Source of the DNA: Bacteroidetes bacterium GWF2_41_31
GTDB taxonomy: Bacteria; Bacteroidota; Bacteroidia; Bacteroidales; F082
Direction: 5' to 3'
NCBI GenBank assembly: GCA_001769215.1
Contig: MEOL01000034.1
Coordinates: 1 to 64,000, forward strand
Length of the DNA stretch: 64,000 nt
Shown here: piece by piece, positions 49,113 to 57,956 of the stretch
Position numbering within the stretch: the stretch's first letter is position 1
How the letters are laid out: each line of letters begins with the position of its first letter
Made by a program: the position numbers and the translations under genes
Notes under the pieces: generated by a model
Database searches by the model: none
Told to the model about the DNA's origin: nothing
The model's input: the letters and a program-made list of their open reading frames with translations, nothing else

Positions 49113-49343
49113 ATTGGGTTGTTCATTCCAATTGGGTCATTTTTTATCATGGTTACTAAAAAGATGGAAACAGCATCAGGGTACTTTTATAGGTTAGCAA
49201 ATAAAGTCATAAATCACCTTTTGTGTAAGCACAATATACATCTTATCATCTTCAAATATGCTTTTCCAATCGACCCATTCTTTTCTTAAATTAATTTATC
49301 AACATCCTTATCAACCAAAACCATTATTTGTATTTTTGGCTTT

Positions 49344-50855
49344 ATGGAAGATGTCAAGAAAGAGTTCAGGAAATCAGTAGTTCCCAAAAGTTTAACCACG
49401 TCAGTGCAACCCGCTTATGAGCATGGCAAAGTGCCACCACAGGCTATCGATCTGGAAGAGGCGGTGCTTGGTGCCATGATGATAGAGAAAGATGCTGTTT
49501 CTGCAGTAATCGATATTCTTTCTGCAAAGGTGTTTTATAAGGACAGCCATCAGCGTATTTTTACCGCCATATCTGAATTGTTTGCGGAATCAGAACCAAT
49601 TGACATTCTTACTGTTACCAATAAACTAAAAAGTAAGGGTGAGCTTGAAATGGTAGGTGGCCCTTATTTTATCACCATGCTCACCAGCCGGATCGCTTCG
49701 GGTGCCAATGTGGAATTTCATGCCAGGATCGTTATGCAGAAGCATATCCAGCGTGAGCTGATTCGCATTTCGTCTGAAACCATCAAGGATGCTTTTGAAG
49801 ATACCACCGATGTGTTCAATTTGCTCGATAAGGCTGAACAAAGTCTTTTTTCTGTTTCGGAAACCAACCTGCGACGCAATTTCCAGGACATGCCTGCTTT
49901 AATACGCCAGGCCATCATCGATATTGAACATGCCAGGGATGGGGAAGGGCAGATGCGTGGTGTAGCCTCGGGTTATACTGCACTCGACCGCATCACCTCC
50001 GGTTGGCAAAAATCAGATCTGATCATTCTGGCCGCCCGTCCTTCCATGGGGAAAACCGCGTTTGCCTTGAACATGGCCAGGAATGTGGCCGTGATGTTCA
50101 ACAAACCCGTTGCTTTCTTTTCACTTGAGATGTCGGCGGTACAGCTTGTGACGAGGTTAATTTCGAGTGAATCGGAATTGCGCTCTGATAAACTTAAACG
50201 TGGTGATCTGGCGAGCTATGAATGGCAGCAGTTGACCGATAAAATTTCCAATCTGGTGGATGCCAAGATGTTTATCGATGATACACCGGCCCTTTCGATT
50301 TTCGAGTTAAGGGCCAAATGTCGCCGGCTAAAGCAACAGCATGATATACAGATGGTTTTTATCGATTATCTGCAGTTGATGACATCCGGTGGCGATAGCC
50401 GGGGGAACCGCGAACAGGAAATCAGTCAGATTTCGAGATCGTTGAAAGCATTGGCCAAAGAGCTGGATGTTCCGGTGTTGGCTTTGTCGCAGTTGAGCCG
50501 TGCGGTGGAAAACCGTCCGGGACAGTCCAAAAGGCCGATCCTTTCCGACTTACGTGAATCCGGTGCCATTGAGCAAGATGCCGACCTGGTACTTTTTATT
50601 TATCGGGCAGAATACTACAAAATCGATGTATTCGAAGACGGCACACCTACCCAGGGCGTTTCGGAAATTATTATTTCCAAACACCGAAACGGTGCCGTTG
50701 GCGATATTAAGTTGAAGTTTATTGCCGAGTTTGCCAAGTTTGAAGACTATGGACCCGGGCCGTCTGATGGTGGATACAGGTCGTCGGATGTGAGTGCCGG
50801 CATTAAAAGCTTCCCCTCAAAAATGAATGATATGGACGATGATGAGCCATTTTAA
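49344..50855 (+). CDS. dnaB: Replicative DNA helicase DnaB
   Basis: 503 residues. The N-terminal DnaB domain (IDLEEAVLGAMMIEKDAVSA) binds primase, followed by the RecA-like ATPase with Walker A ILAARPSMGKTAFALN, FFSLEMSAVQLVTRLIS, Walker B VFIDYLQLM and DNA-binding/finger motif LSQLSRAVENRPGQSKRPIL. The hexamer unwinds DNA ahead of the replication fork. No intein interrupts it. A TATTTTTG -7-like box is at 49331-49338 immediately before the ATG, probably too close to be its promoter. Confidence 0.98.
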   Translation: MEDVKKEFRKSVVPKSLTTSVQPAYEHGKVPPQAIDLEEAVLGAMMIEKDAVSAVIDILSAKVFYKDSHQRIFTAISELFAESEPIDILTVTNKLKSKGELEMVGGPYFITMLTSRIASGANVEFHARIVMQKHIQRELIRISSETIKDAFEDTTDVFNLLDKAEQSLFSVSETNLRRNFQDMPALIRQAIIDIEHARDGEGQMRGVASGYTALDRITSGWQKSDLIILAARPSMGKTAFALNMARNVAVMFNKPVAFFSLEMSAVQLVTRLISSESELRSDKLKRGDLASYEWQQLTDKISNLVDAKMFIDDTPALSIFELRAKCRRLKQQHDIQMVFIDYLQLMTSGGDSRGNREQEISQISRSLKALAKELDVPVLALSQLSRAVENRPGQSKRPILSDLRESGAIEQDADLVLFIYRAEYYKIDVFEDGTPTQGVSEIIISKHRNGAVGDIKLKFIAEFAKFEDYGPGPSDGGYRSSDVSAGIKSFPSKMNDMDDDEPF

Positions 50856-50865
50856 CCTAATAAAT

Positions 50866-51723
50866 ATGAGAATAATGACGATTAAATCAAACATTTTATT
50901 ACTGACTTCCGCACTGCTTTTGGCAGGTTCAGTCAGCACTGCCGTGGCACAAAAAAGTATCGAGCTGAAATACAAGCTGCTACCGGGCGACCAATTTAGC
51001 AACAAATCGAATATTGAGCAAACCATCCAGTTTGAAGCCATGGGTCAGAAAGCCACGCTGGATCAGGACATGGTTTTTTACATGACTTCCTTTATCGACT
51101 CCGTTAAGGATGGGATGATTACCCAGCGAACTGTTTTCGACCACATTGTGATGGACCAACAGATTTTTGGGATGCAAATCAAATACGACTCCCAGGATAG
51201 CAGCACTTTCGACTCGCCCATGGGCGCGGAATTTGCAACCCAGATGAATAAAATGATTGGGGCCGCGGTTATTTCCGTGATGAACGAAAGGGGCCAGGTT
51301 GACCGCATGGATGTTTCGGCTCTTGGCGATGCCGGTGACATGTCGGGTAATTTGAATTCAGGAAATAATTATGCTGTTTATCCTGATCATAAGGTAAAAG
51401 TTGGCGACAATTGGACTGAGCAGATTACACCTCAGGAATCGAGCAATATGACCGTGAATATGACCTATACCCTCACCAGGTCAACACGTCAACAAGCCAT
51501 GTTGTCGCTCAATGGGACATTGTCAGAGAACCTTACAAATCCGGAATCCAATGGTAAAGTCGACGGCACCATGAAGGGCGAGATGACCATCGATCGGAAA
51601 ACGGGCATGGTATCTTTATCTAAAATTCAAATGGACATGACCATGCAGATGGAAAAGGATGGAATGACTTTTCCGGCTACCGTGACCAGCTTTATTGATA
51701 CCGAGATCAAAAAGATAAAATAA
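50866..51723 (+). CDS. DUF6263-like secreted protein
   Basis: About 285 residues with a signal peptide (ILLLTSALLLAGSVSTAVAQ) and a single soluble beta-rich domain beginning IELKYKLLPGDQFSNKS. Repeated phrases such as GDNWTEQITPQES, MTYTLTRSTRQQAMLSLNGT and DGTMKGEMTIDRKTGMVSLS fit the DUF6263-type proteins of Bacteroidota, role unknown. The frame overlaps dnaB upstream, but ATG 50866, 10 bases after the dnaB stop, gives the proper signal peptide (50875 also possible). Confidence 0.75.
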   Translation: MRIMTIKSNILLLTSALLLAGSVSTAVAQKSIELKYKLLPGDQFSNKSNIEQTIQFEAMGQKATLDQDMVFYMTSFIDSVKDGMITQRTVFDHIVMDQQIFGMQIKYDSQDSSTFDSPMGAEFATQMNKMIGAAVISVMNERGQVDRMDVSALGDAGDMSGNLNSGNNYAVYPDHKVKVGDNWTEQITPQESSNMTVNMTYTLTRSTRQQAMLSLNGTLSENLTNPESNGKVDGTMKGEMTIDRKTGMVSLSKIQMDMTMQMEKDGMTFPATVTSFIDTEIKKIK

Positions 51724-51797
51724 ACTCAACAGAGTTTTATCCTTCCTGCCCGAGCACAACAGAGTAAATCAGTTTATTCTTAAACTTCAGGCAGGAT

Positions 51798-52364
51798 TTA
51801 TTTTGCTTTCTTTTTCGAAAGGACCTGTATAAGCCAGGCGGTAAGCACCACTATAAGTGAGATAAAATAGAGGGAAGTCGTACTGCTCTTGATCACCGAA
51901 AACACACTCGAAATTTTTACCAGGGTTGGGTTTATATCAGGATATTGATTCAGTAAAGTTATAAAGCCAATGTTCTCCATATAATCGGAAGCTCCGGAAA
52001 CAAGTGGTAACAATGCCAGGTAAAAATAGGGACTTCTTAGTTTGCCCAGTTTGTTCAGAAAATAGGCCATCAACAGACTATATCCAATGGCAAAAAGCGA
52101 TGGATAAATCATGTCCACAGGGATTTGATAAAATAAATAGGCATGTCTGCCTTCCGCTCCCAGAGCGGTAAACAGGTCGGTTACATCCTTCAGGTTATAT
52201 CCGGCAGGCATCATATCCAGTAATTTTATACCGTGCCCATAAGCCATGGTCATGGGAATGGTCACCACCAGCATAAAGGCGTAAACAAGGTTGGTAAGAA
52301 CGAAGAAAATGAATACTTTTCTTCCCTGTATATGTTTGGCAATAAGGTTTTTCAGGCAGTTCAT
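51798..52364 (-). CDS. Four-helix membrane protein of unknown function
   Basis: About 188 residues from ATG 52364 (MNCLKNLIAKHIQG), with four predicted transmembrane helices: VFIFFVLTNLVYAFMLVVTI, MIYPSLFAIGYSLLMAYFL, SPYFYLALLPLVSGASDYME and SLYFISLIVVLTAWLIQVL. The pattern resembles small DUF-type membrane proteins of this phylum but I cannot name a family. An earlier ATG at 52385 is possible. It is the last ordinary-composition gene before the AT-rich island. Confidence 0.7.
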   Translation of the reverse strand: MNCLKNLIAKHIQGRKVFIFFVLTNLVYAFMLVVTIPMTMAYGHGIKLLDMMPAGYNLKDVTDLFTALGAEGRHAYLFYQIPVDMIYPSLFAIGYSLLMAYFLNKLGKLRSPYFYLALLPLVSGASDYMENIGFITLLNQYPDINPTLVKISSVFSVIKSSTTSLYFISLIVVLTAWLIQVLSKKKAK

Positions 52365-52522
52365 CTTTAATGATTTTGGTTCCAAATATAATTGAATTTG
52401 CCAGAGTGGAGACTCGGTTCAAGTGGAAATTATGGGGCTACTCACTATAAAAATCGGGACTTAAATAACCTACTGTCACACCAATTTTTTATACCGCGTT
52501 TGGGTGCTGCACATTTGTCCTT

Positions 52523-53353
52523 TTAATTACTTAATCTGTAATATGGTATCTCACTATAAACTTCAAATCCGAGTTTTTCCGCTAATTTATACGAGCCTGT
52601 GTTTTCTAATCTACATGCCCATATTGGTTCATAATCCTTTTCAATGCAATAATCTATCAAGGCTGAACATGCTAACTGAGCAAATCCTTTTCCGCGAAAC
52701 TCAGGAATTGTCTCAATGCCTAATTCTAATTTGTTATCATGAATAAATGCTGAATATGCGGTCGCCGCTAATTTTTTATTGCATAATAAACTGAATCCGA
52801 TTCCATTGTTAATAAAATCATCTGCAGAATCCCAAAAATAAGAAGGGATTACGCTGCCTATCATTTCTTCATATACCTTTTTGTCGGTTTGTACAATCGC
52901 ACAAGTCGGTGGTAAAATCATTTTCTTATTTACGATATATTTTTCTCGATTAAATTTAAAATTAATCCGTGTATTAAGCTCAATAATTCCAGATACTTTA
53001 TTCTCCTTATTCTCTGCGGCCTTAATCAATCTGTTACTATAAAGCTCAGAAAGTACTTTATCCCAATCGCCCGGATAAGCTTGCATCCATTCATATTTGT
53101 CGCGTATCTTGTTTGTGTTCAAGGAATAATCAAGGAATTTATTATTGAAATCAGTATTCTGTGAATCACCAAAAAGCAATGACATCCCGTATGGATGAAC
53201 CACATAGAATGTTTTTGGATTTTCAAAGTTGTCAACGTATACTTGTCCTGATATTTTCTTTTCAATTACCGAACGGGCAAATAAGTTGTTAATCCTGACC
53301 TGTTTTAAATGATTCGTCAATCGTTCGTAAAATATTTTATCCAATAATTCCAT
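52523..53353 (-). CDS. GNAT family N-acetyltransferase, cassette-like
   Basis: 276 residues. The C-terminal GNAT core is visible (ELGIETIPEFRGKGFAQLAC, SALIDYCIEKDYEPIWACRL, NTGSYKLAEKLGFEVYS), including the acyl-CoA loop RGKGFA. The first 150 residues are a separate, unassigned domain. Substrate unknown. It begins right after the attC-like palindrome, with a good ribosome site (GGAG, 10 bases upstream of ATG). It is AT-rich and on the same strand as the SIR2 gene, which fits a mobile cassette. Confidence 0.82.
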   Translation of the reverse strand: MELLDKIFYERLTNHLKQVRINNLFARSVIEKKISGQVYVDNFENPKTFYVVHPYGMSLLFGDSQNTDFNNKFLDYSLNTNKIRDKYEWMQAYPGDWDKVLSELYSNRLIKAAENKENKVSGIIELNTRINFKFNREKYIVNKKMILPPTCAIVQTDKKVYEEMIGSVIPSYFWDSADDFINNGIGFSLLCNKKLAATAYSAFIHDNKLELGIETIPEFRGKGFAQLACSALIDYCIEKDYEPIWACRLENTGSYKLAEKLGFEVYSEIPYYRLSN

Positions 53354-53399
53354 TTTTTATCTCCTTACAATAGAATTTGTATTGGGTTTCTTTGTGTTG

Positions 53400-53541
53400 T
53401 GCCTAACGGTTAGCAGCTACCCGAAGGTGGTGATTTCGGAGCACTTCACTGTCAGCCAAGCACAAACTTTGATAGAAGCACAAAGCTTGATTTAACCACG
53501 GAACCGCCACTTTTGGGTAGGTGCTGTTGGCGGTTAGTGCT
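53400..53541. repeat. attC-like imperfect palindrome between GNAT and SIR2 genes
   Basis: A ~142-bp imperfect palindrome. The outer left arm reads GCCTAACGGTTAGCAGC then TACCCGAAGGTGG; the right arm, reverse-complemented, reads GCACTAACCGCCAACAGC then ACCTACCCAAAAGTGG. On the minus strand the element ends in GTTAGGC, an exact match to the GTTRRRY integron core site. Its centre has two near-copies of AAGCACAAA. It directly follows the SIR2 stop and precedes the GNAT gene, the position of an attC between cassettes. No integrase is in the window. Confidence 0.6.
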
Positions 53542-53544
53542 TTT

Positions 53545-56310
53545 CTAAAATATTGAAACTCTTTTGCTTTTTTCATAATTGTCAATTAGCACTTTGATTG
53601 TCTTTGATATGGACTCTAAGGACACAAGATTTTTTTCTTTAATCAAGTAGTCAATTTGGCTGTCTAATGTGAACCAAACAGATGAAAACGTCCTTGAATC
53701 TTTATACTTGTCAAAATATGTAGAAAGTTTTGCAATTAGTTTTTTGTCAAGTTTTTTAAAGTCTCTTATTATTAGAACAAGTTCAAAAATAAAATAATCG
53801 TGTTCTTCTTTTGTCTCTGTTGACTTAATGCTTAAAAGATAGTCTTTTATTTTTGTTTGAATTGTCTCTGTTGCAATATCATAAATACTTAGAAGAAGCG
53901 ATTCCGAAATATTTAATTGTTCATCAATGGCTAATTCTTTTGACGATGCAATTAATTTATCAACTAAAGCATTATCTTTAAAAATCGCCTTACTTTCTCT
54001 CGCATAACCGTAAAGATTTGAAATCTCGTTGCGTGTAATTACGTGAAACTCGTGTCCATTATATTGTTTATAAACAAACTTACTTATAATAGCCTTTATC
54101 AAATTCAATAGCGATTCTTCACATATTGAAGTATTAAACAGATTGTATTGATTGCCTAAAAATAGATTTATTGATTGATATATACCGATTGTATTTTTAG
54201 CACCATCTATGATGGTGTTAAACGAACTTATTATTTTGTCAATTTCCTCCTTTGACAATTTTGATAATGAAAGTAAAAAAATGATGTTTTCTAAGTATTG
54301 CTCAAACTTATTAAACGCAATCTTTGATGAAATGTATACTTTTACAACAGAAGCCAATACTGTGGTTATTAGCCAATCTTTGTTGACATCTGAAATTTCA
54401 AATTTTCCTTTTAATTGAGAATTGTATTTATAAAAATCAACCAACAGTTGTTTTAATTCCTTATTCGATAAATATTTAATAGCGGAAAAAAGCTCTGTTT
54501 GATTGAACGATGTTTTTTCTTGTTGAACTTGGCGAACGATAGCTATTTTTAAGAAATACTTATTGATACTTCTAAATTCGCTATGATTTTCAATCATTAT
54601 CCTGTTACGAAGAACAAATGATATGAGATTTTGATGCTTGCAAGTTGATTCTGTAATATTTGAATTAAAAACAAAACCGCCAGATTCAATAGTTTTCTTT
54701 GATTCTTCCTTCTTATTTAGTTCTTCTGATATTTGATAGGCGTATTTGTAGAGGTCGTTTGAGTTTAAAAAATTGTAAATCGGCTTCAAAGCCTTTCGTA
54801 AATCCTTTGGCAATTCATAAAACTTTTCCTCTATATCATATTTTTCAATGTGTTTGTAATCATCTCTGCTTTGGTTAATACCGAATTGCAGATGTCTTAA
54901 AAGCACATTTCTATTAAACATTGAAATAAAAAGCAAAGAATAGTTTTTTTGCTTTAAGCATTGGGAAATGGTTTTCTCTAATTGTTCAAATGCTTTATCA
55001 TAATCTTCAATTTGATATAGCAAAAAAGATTCGTTTAATAAATCATAGACTTCAGTTTTTGATTTGCTTATTACTTTAAAGTCAAAGTTGTAATAATTTG
55101 TTTCAAGATTAGAGTTTTCCTTTTTTAAATAGTCATCAATTACGATGTATTGTTTTTGTGCGGTTTTTAAGTCGTCATCACTAATTATGATGCCTTTAAT
55201 GTTTGCCTTTCTTAGTATGTCAAAAATTCTAATTAACGAATTATTGGATATTTTTTTTTCATCCTGCTTCTTTAGAATATTGACAAACTCCTTGTAAATA
55301 TTTCTTTTTTCTTTGTTCAAGTCATAAGTCAAAATTTTGTCATAGAATTCAAGTATGACTTTATTTTCATCGTCATAAAGGAAGCCACAGTTTGTTAAAG
55401 AAGTTTGGATTTGTTCTAAAAGTATTCCGTTTAATTCTGCTAAAACATTTAATTTACTCAATACAAATTCAACAATTTCTTTTTCGCCATTTAATAGTTC
55501 AACATTTTCATAATTCTTTAAAAGGTCTAAAAAATGTTTTGAGTTTTCAGAATACTCTTTTTGTATTTTGGGTTCATTATTAGGCTCGTCAAGATGAAAA
55601 ATATTTATTCCGTGATTCTCAAGATACTTATTTTGTGTAGGGTTTTCGTTGAATACTGTTAAGTATCTTGGCGGCTGCACTTCAGAATGGTTCTGTAACC
55701 ATTTTGTTATCTGCTTAAAATTTATGTCGTTGTATGAGTAGCCTAAAAACAAAACCGTGTGAGTTGACAATATACTTTTTATGTAATTTTCAATAAGTGG
55801 GAAATTGAATTGATAATTCAAATAATCGTCTTCTTTAAATACTATGTTGTGATTTTTAAAATCACCGTGCATTTTAATTAACTTCTTCTGCAAGGTTGAT
55901 TTTACTAAATCTTCGTCACAACGAATTATATCATATATGTAAGCATTGTCTTCAATAGCTTTTTCTAAAATTGTGTCCCAATTTGTTGTAATAATTACTT
56001 GGGGATTTAACTCAAATATCTGTTTGTGAATTGATGATGGTCTTATGTTGTCAGGGAAAAAGTCTTTCAGCTTTTTTAGGTATGAATGTTCTTTAAATTC
56101 AAGATAATATAGCTGTGCAATTTTTAAATAATCTGATTCGTCAGTTAGTTCCAAGTCCTTTTTTAAATCAGAAATCAAATCAGTCCATGTAGGAAGTTTT
56201 AATCCTTTTGTCTCAGAATTTTTTGACACGCCCGCACCAACAAAAATCGCTAAACGATTATCGTTATTTGCGTCAATTATATTTTTTAAATGTTGCTTTT
56301 TAAATTTCAT
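53545..56310 (-). CDS. SIR2-domain protein, candidate anti-phage NADase
   Basis: 921 residues. The N-terminal ~260 residues are a SIR2 fold: NAD-binding FVGAGVSKN (G25-N31), the catalytic-type Asn in VIITTNWDTILE (N110), His in KMHGDFKN (H148), and VLFLGYSYND (190-194). The remaining ~650 residues are helical with no recognised enzyme. SIR2 plus a long helical region is the layout of DSR-type defence proteins, which deplete NAD on phage infection. It is AT-rich, a lone gene, and flanked by attC-like sequence. Defence is inference, not shown. Confidence 0.85.
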   Translation of the reverse strand: MKFKKQHLKNIIDANNDNRLAIFVGAGVSKNSETKGLKLPTWTDLISDLKKDLELTDESDYLKIAQLYYLEFKEHSYLKKLKDFFPDNIRPSSIHKQIFELNPQVIITTNWDTILEKAIEDNAYIYDIIRCDEDLVKSTLQKKLIKMHGDFKNHNIVFKEDDYLNYQFNFPLIENYIKSILSTHTVLFLGYSYNDINFKQITKWLQNHSEVQPPRYLTVFNENPTQNKYLENHGINIFHLDEPNNEPKIQKEYSENSKHFLDLLKNYENVELLNGEKEIVEFVLSKLNVLAELNGILLEQIQTSLTNCGFLYDDENKVILEFYDKILTYDLNKEKRNIYKEFVNILKKQDEKKISNNSLIRIFDILRKANIKGIIISDDDLKTAQKQYIVIDDYLKKENSNLETNYYNFDFKVISKSKTEVYDLLNESFLLYQIEDYDKAFEQLEKTISQCLKQKNYSLLFISMFNRNVLLRHLQFGINQSRDDYKHIEKYDIEEKFYELPKDLRKALKPIYNFLNSNDLYKYAYQISEELNKKEESKKTIESGGFVFNSNITESTCKHQNLISFVLRNRIMIENHSEFRSINKYFLKIAIVRQVQQEKTSFNQTELFSAIKYLSNKELKQLLVDFYKYNSQLKGKFEISDVNKDWLITTVLASVVKVYISSKIAFNKFEQYLENIIFLLSLSKLSKEEIDKIISSFNTIIDGAKNTIGIYQSINLFLGNQYNLFNTSICEESLLNLIKAIISKFVYKQYNGHEFHVITRNEISNLYGYARESKAIFKDNALVDKLIASSKELAIDEQLNISESLLLSIYDIATETIQTKIKDYLLSIKSTETKEEHDYFIFELVLIIRDFKKLDKKLIAKLSTYFDKYKDSRTFSSVWFTLDSQIDYLIKEKNLVSLESISKTIKVLIDNYEKSKRVSIF

Positions 56311-56334
56311 ATGATGTCGTATGTGTCGTCTTTT

Positions 56335-56350
56335 AGCATTACCGCTAATG
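56335..56350. repeat. Partial attC-like half-site upstream of the SIR2 gene
   Basis: AGCATTACCGCTAATG is close to the outer end of the palindrome at 53400-53541 (reverse-complemented right arm AGCACTAACCGCCAAC). It lies 24 bases upstream of the SIR2 start and 6 bases before the 220-bp repeat begins. It may be the other boundary of a SIR2 cassette. Confidence 0.4.
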
Positions 56351-56355
56351 ATCGG

Positions 56356-56575
56356 ATAAACCCAAATCTAGCAGTTATTTATTTAATACCTTTTTTTTAA
56401 CCTCTTCATACATAATAACCTGGCCATTTTCAGTCGTTTAAAATGATTTAAATCAGCTGTTTGTTTCATTGTAAATGGATCATCGGACGTTTTGTGGGGT
56501 AAATCTAGGAATTAATGTTATCGGTTTGATTTTTAAAGTCATTATTTTGGTGGTTTATTTCTGGGGCGATGCGGA
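56356..56575. repeat. Direct repeat copy 1 (about 220 bp)
   Basis: Begins ATAAACCCAA and contains the landmarks TTTTTTTTAACCTCT, TCGTTTAAAATG, TTTGTTTCATTGTAAATGGA and GTCATTATTTTGGTG. The same landmarks recur in the same order and orientation at 58341-58560, roughly four-fifths identical by eye. No long open frame is conserved. The copy begins 6 bases after the half-site, directly upstream of the SIR2 gene. Confidence 0.8.
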
Positions 56576-56863
56576 ATTATGGAGACCGATCCTGCTTTTA
56601 GAAGTGGTTCTTACTTCAAATGCCAAACATCATTTTATTTCAAGGATGCAATGATCTCTTCCCTTTGTTTTAAATTTTGGGTAAGTATCTCTTTATCAGT
56701 CTTAGAACCAAGAATTGTTATTATAGCCTTAAGAAATGAGAAATCATTAATCTCTGATATCCTCCTGATATGCATTGCCTTCAGTTCTATCGTTGTCATA
56801 TCAATGTATTTATTGCGAAATTACAAAAGCGATACCTTGTAATCGGCTACCCTTTTCTCTTCA
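56576..56863. other. Gene-free spacer
   Basis: Between repeat copy 1 and the acetyltransferase stop I see no credible gene. An 87-codon plus-strand frame is present but is low-complexity and hydrophobic by chance composition, with no family resemblance. Confidence 0.5.
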
Positions 56864-57361
56864 TTAAATCCCTACAATTTTGCTTCGTCTTTCTAAAATG
56901 TAGTTGTCTTTCCAGGTGTCTTTTAATTTGCCAATTTTCTCTCTGTACCCAATAACTCGAAAACCAACACTCTCGTGAAGTTTTACACTGGCAATGTTGT
57001 CGGTAAATATGCCTGCCTGCAAAGTCCATATATTATTACTTTCACTTTCTGTTACTAACTTTTTTAAAAGCAGTTTTCCTATGCCTATTCCTTTGTAACT
57101 TTCATCTACATAAACACTTACTTCCGCAACACCACCATACACACATCTGTTTGAAACAGGACTGAGGGCAGCCCAACCTACGACTTCGTTATTGTACATG
57201 GCAACAAGTCTTGCAAAAGTCAAATGTCCATCGTTCCATTTTTCCCAACCCGGTGCAGTGGTCTCAAAAGTGGCAATGCCTGTTGCAATGCCACTTTCAT
57301 AAATTTGTTTTACTCTTTCCCAATGCTCTTGTAGCATCGGTCTAATTATCACAGCTTCCAC
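56864..57361 (-). CDS. GNAT N-acetyltransferase, phosphinothricin-acetyltransferase-like
   Basis: 165 residues: IIRPMLQEHWERVKQIYESG, GIATFETTAPGWEKW, AEVSVYVDESYKGIGIGKLL and TDNIASVKLHESVGFRVIGY are the hallmarks of the Pat/ArsN1 branch, which acetylates phosphinothricin, arsinothricin or methionine sulfoximine-like amines. The start is GTG 57361 and overlaps, in another frame, the end of a lost upstream gene (…ESGSCDN stop), the kind of coupling seen in operons. It appears intact, though isolated among gene remnants. Confidence 0.85.
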   Translation of the reverse strand: MEAVIIRPMLQEHWERVKQIYESGIATGIATFETTAPGWEKWNDGHLTFARLVAMYNNEVVGWAALSPVSNRCVYGGVAEVSVYVDESYKGIGIGKLLLKKLVTESESNNIWTLQAGIFTDNIASVKLHESVGFRVIGYREKIGKLKDTWKDNYILERRSKIVGI

Positions 57362-57455
57362 TTTCGCAGTTCTTTTTAGTTATAGTAGATGGTCTTTCAA
57401 AAGTAGCATTTTTACCGTCGTTACCTGTCCATTGTTCCATTTCTTCGGGGGCAGG
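57342..57455 (-). pseudogene. C-terminal remnant of an unidentified gene coupled to the acetyltransferase
   Basis: A minus-strand frame reads PAPEEMEQWTGNDGKN, then ATFERPSTITKKNCESGSC and a stop at 57342, overlapping the first 20 bases of the acetyltransferase. It has no start; upstream it abuts the BRO-N remnant, which is out of frame with it. The Cys-rich end suggests a metal- or redox-related protein, but the family is unknown. Confidence 0.5.
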
Positions 57456-57836
57456 TCTTTTGTTTTGCTTTTTCCGTCTATGCTTTCATCACTGTATGTA
57501 AACCAATCAATAAACCGGTTTGCCTTTTTGCCCGGAAATTCTTTGCCTTAGGCAATAATACCAGTGTAATCCAACATATCGGCTAAACGCTTTTTACCAT
57601 CCGGTGCAAGGAATTTCAACTGGGTAGTGGCACTAACCACTTGACTGTTTTCTTTCTTCAACTTCGCTTTAAGGTATTTCCAATAGTTGCGGGTTTTGGG
57701 TAGTCGTCCTGGTCGGTAAGCAAAGCTACAATATCCCCAACACACTAAATCACCACTTGGCGTTTTGCTCGTCCCAAACGGCTCGCACTTCGCCGTCGTC
57801 AAAAAAGCGTATGGATATTTTTGCAATCCTCATCAT
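57450..57836 (-). pseudogene. Broken BRO-N domain gene
   Basis: Reading from ATG 57836: MRIAKISIRFFDDGEVRAVW, then DEQNAKW, an in-frame TGA and a frame change. The frame then continues as KTRNYWKYLKAKLKKENSQV, VSATTQLKFLAPDGKKRLAD, MLDYTGIIA and a TAA. Past the TAA the same frame goes on, GKEFPGKKANRFIDWFTYSD. This is the BRO family N-terminal domain (phage antirepressor-type), with at least two stops and one frameshift. The ~92-codon open stretch in its middle is not a functional gene. Confidence 0.8.
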
Positions 57837-57956
57837 TTAAATGTTATCTATTCTGTCACTCTGTATTTTTCTGTCCAAAGTTATGATAATTTTTTTCTTG
57901 AAGTTGCTGTATAATGTGTCGCGTTCAAGAAGTAATATTAGATCCCGTTTAGACAT
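57837..57956 (-). pseudogene. Truncated HEPN toxin remnant
   Basis: A 39-codon frame starting MSKRDLILLLE at ATG 57956, overlapping the stop of the MNT gene by 8 bases. The first 11 residues are those of DUF86/HEPN proteins, normally ~115 residues and encoded right after an MNT antitoxin. After residue 11 the sequence no longer resembles HEPN (RDTLYSNFKKKI) and stops at 57837. The catalytic RxxxxH motif is absent. Confidence 0.65.

Noticed and set aside
49149-49289. 46-codon ORF between the exonuclease and dnaB
   Set aside because: AT-rich, no signal peptide or motif; probably dnaB leader sequence by chance open.
52440-52522. Possible third attC-like remnant after the GNAT gene (CAGCACCCAAACGCGG on the minus strand)
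   Set aside because: Only a short, gapped match to one arm of the palindrome; not enough to call.
56579-56842. 87-codon plus-strand ORF in the spacer after repeat 1
   Set aside because: Hydrophobic, low-complexity product with no family resemblance, start inside gene-free AT-rich DNA.
57548-57826. 92-codon ORF taken as an intact gene
   Set aside because: Resemblance to BRO-N continues beyond both ends in other frames or past stops, so it is the middle of a pseudogene.
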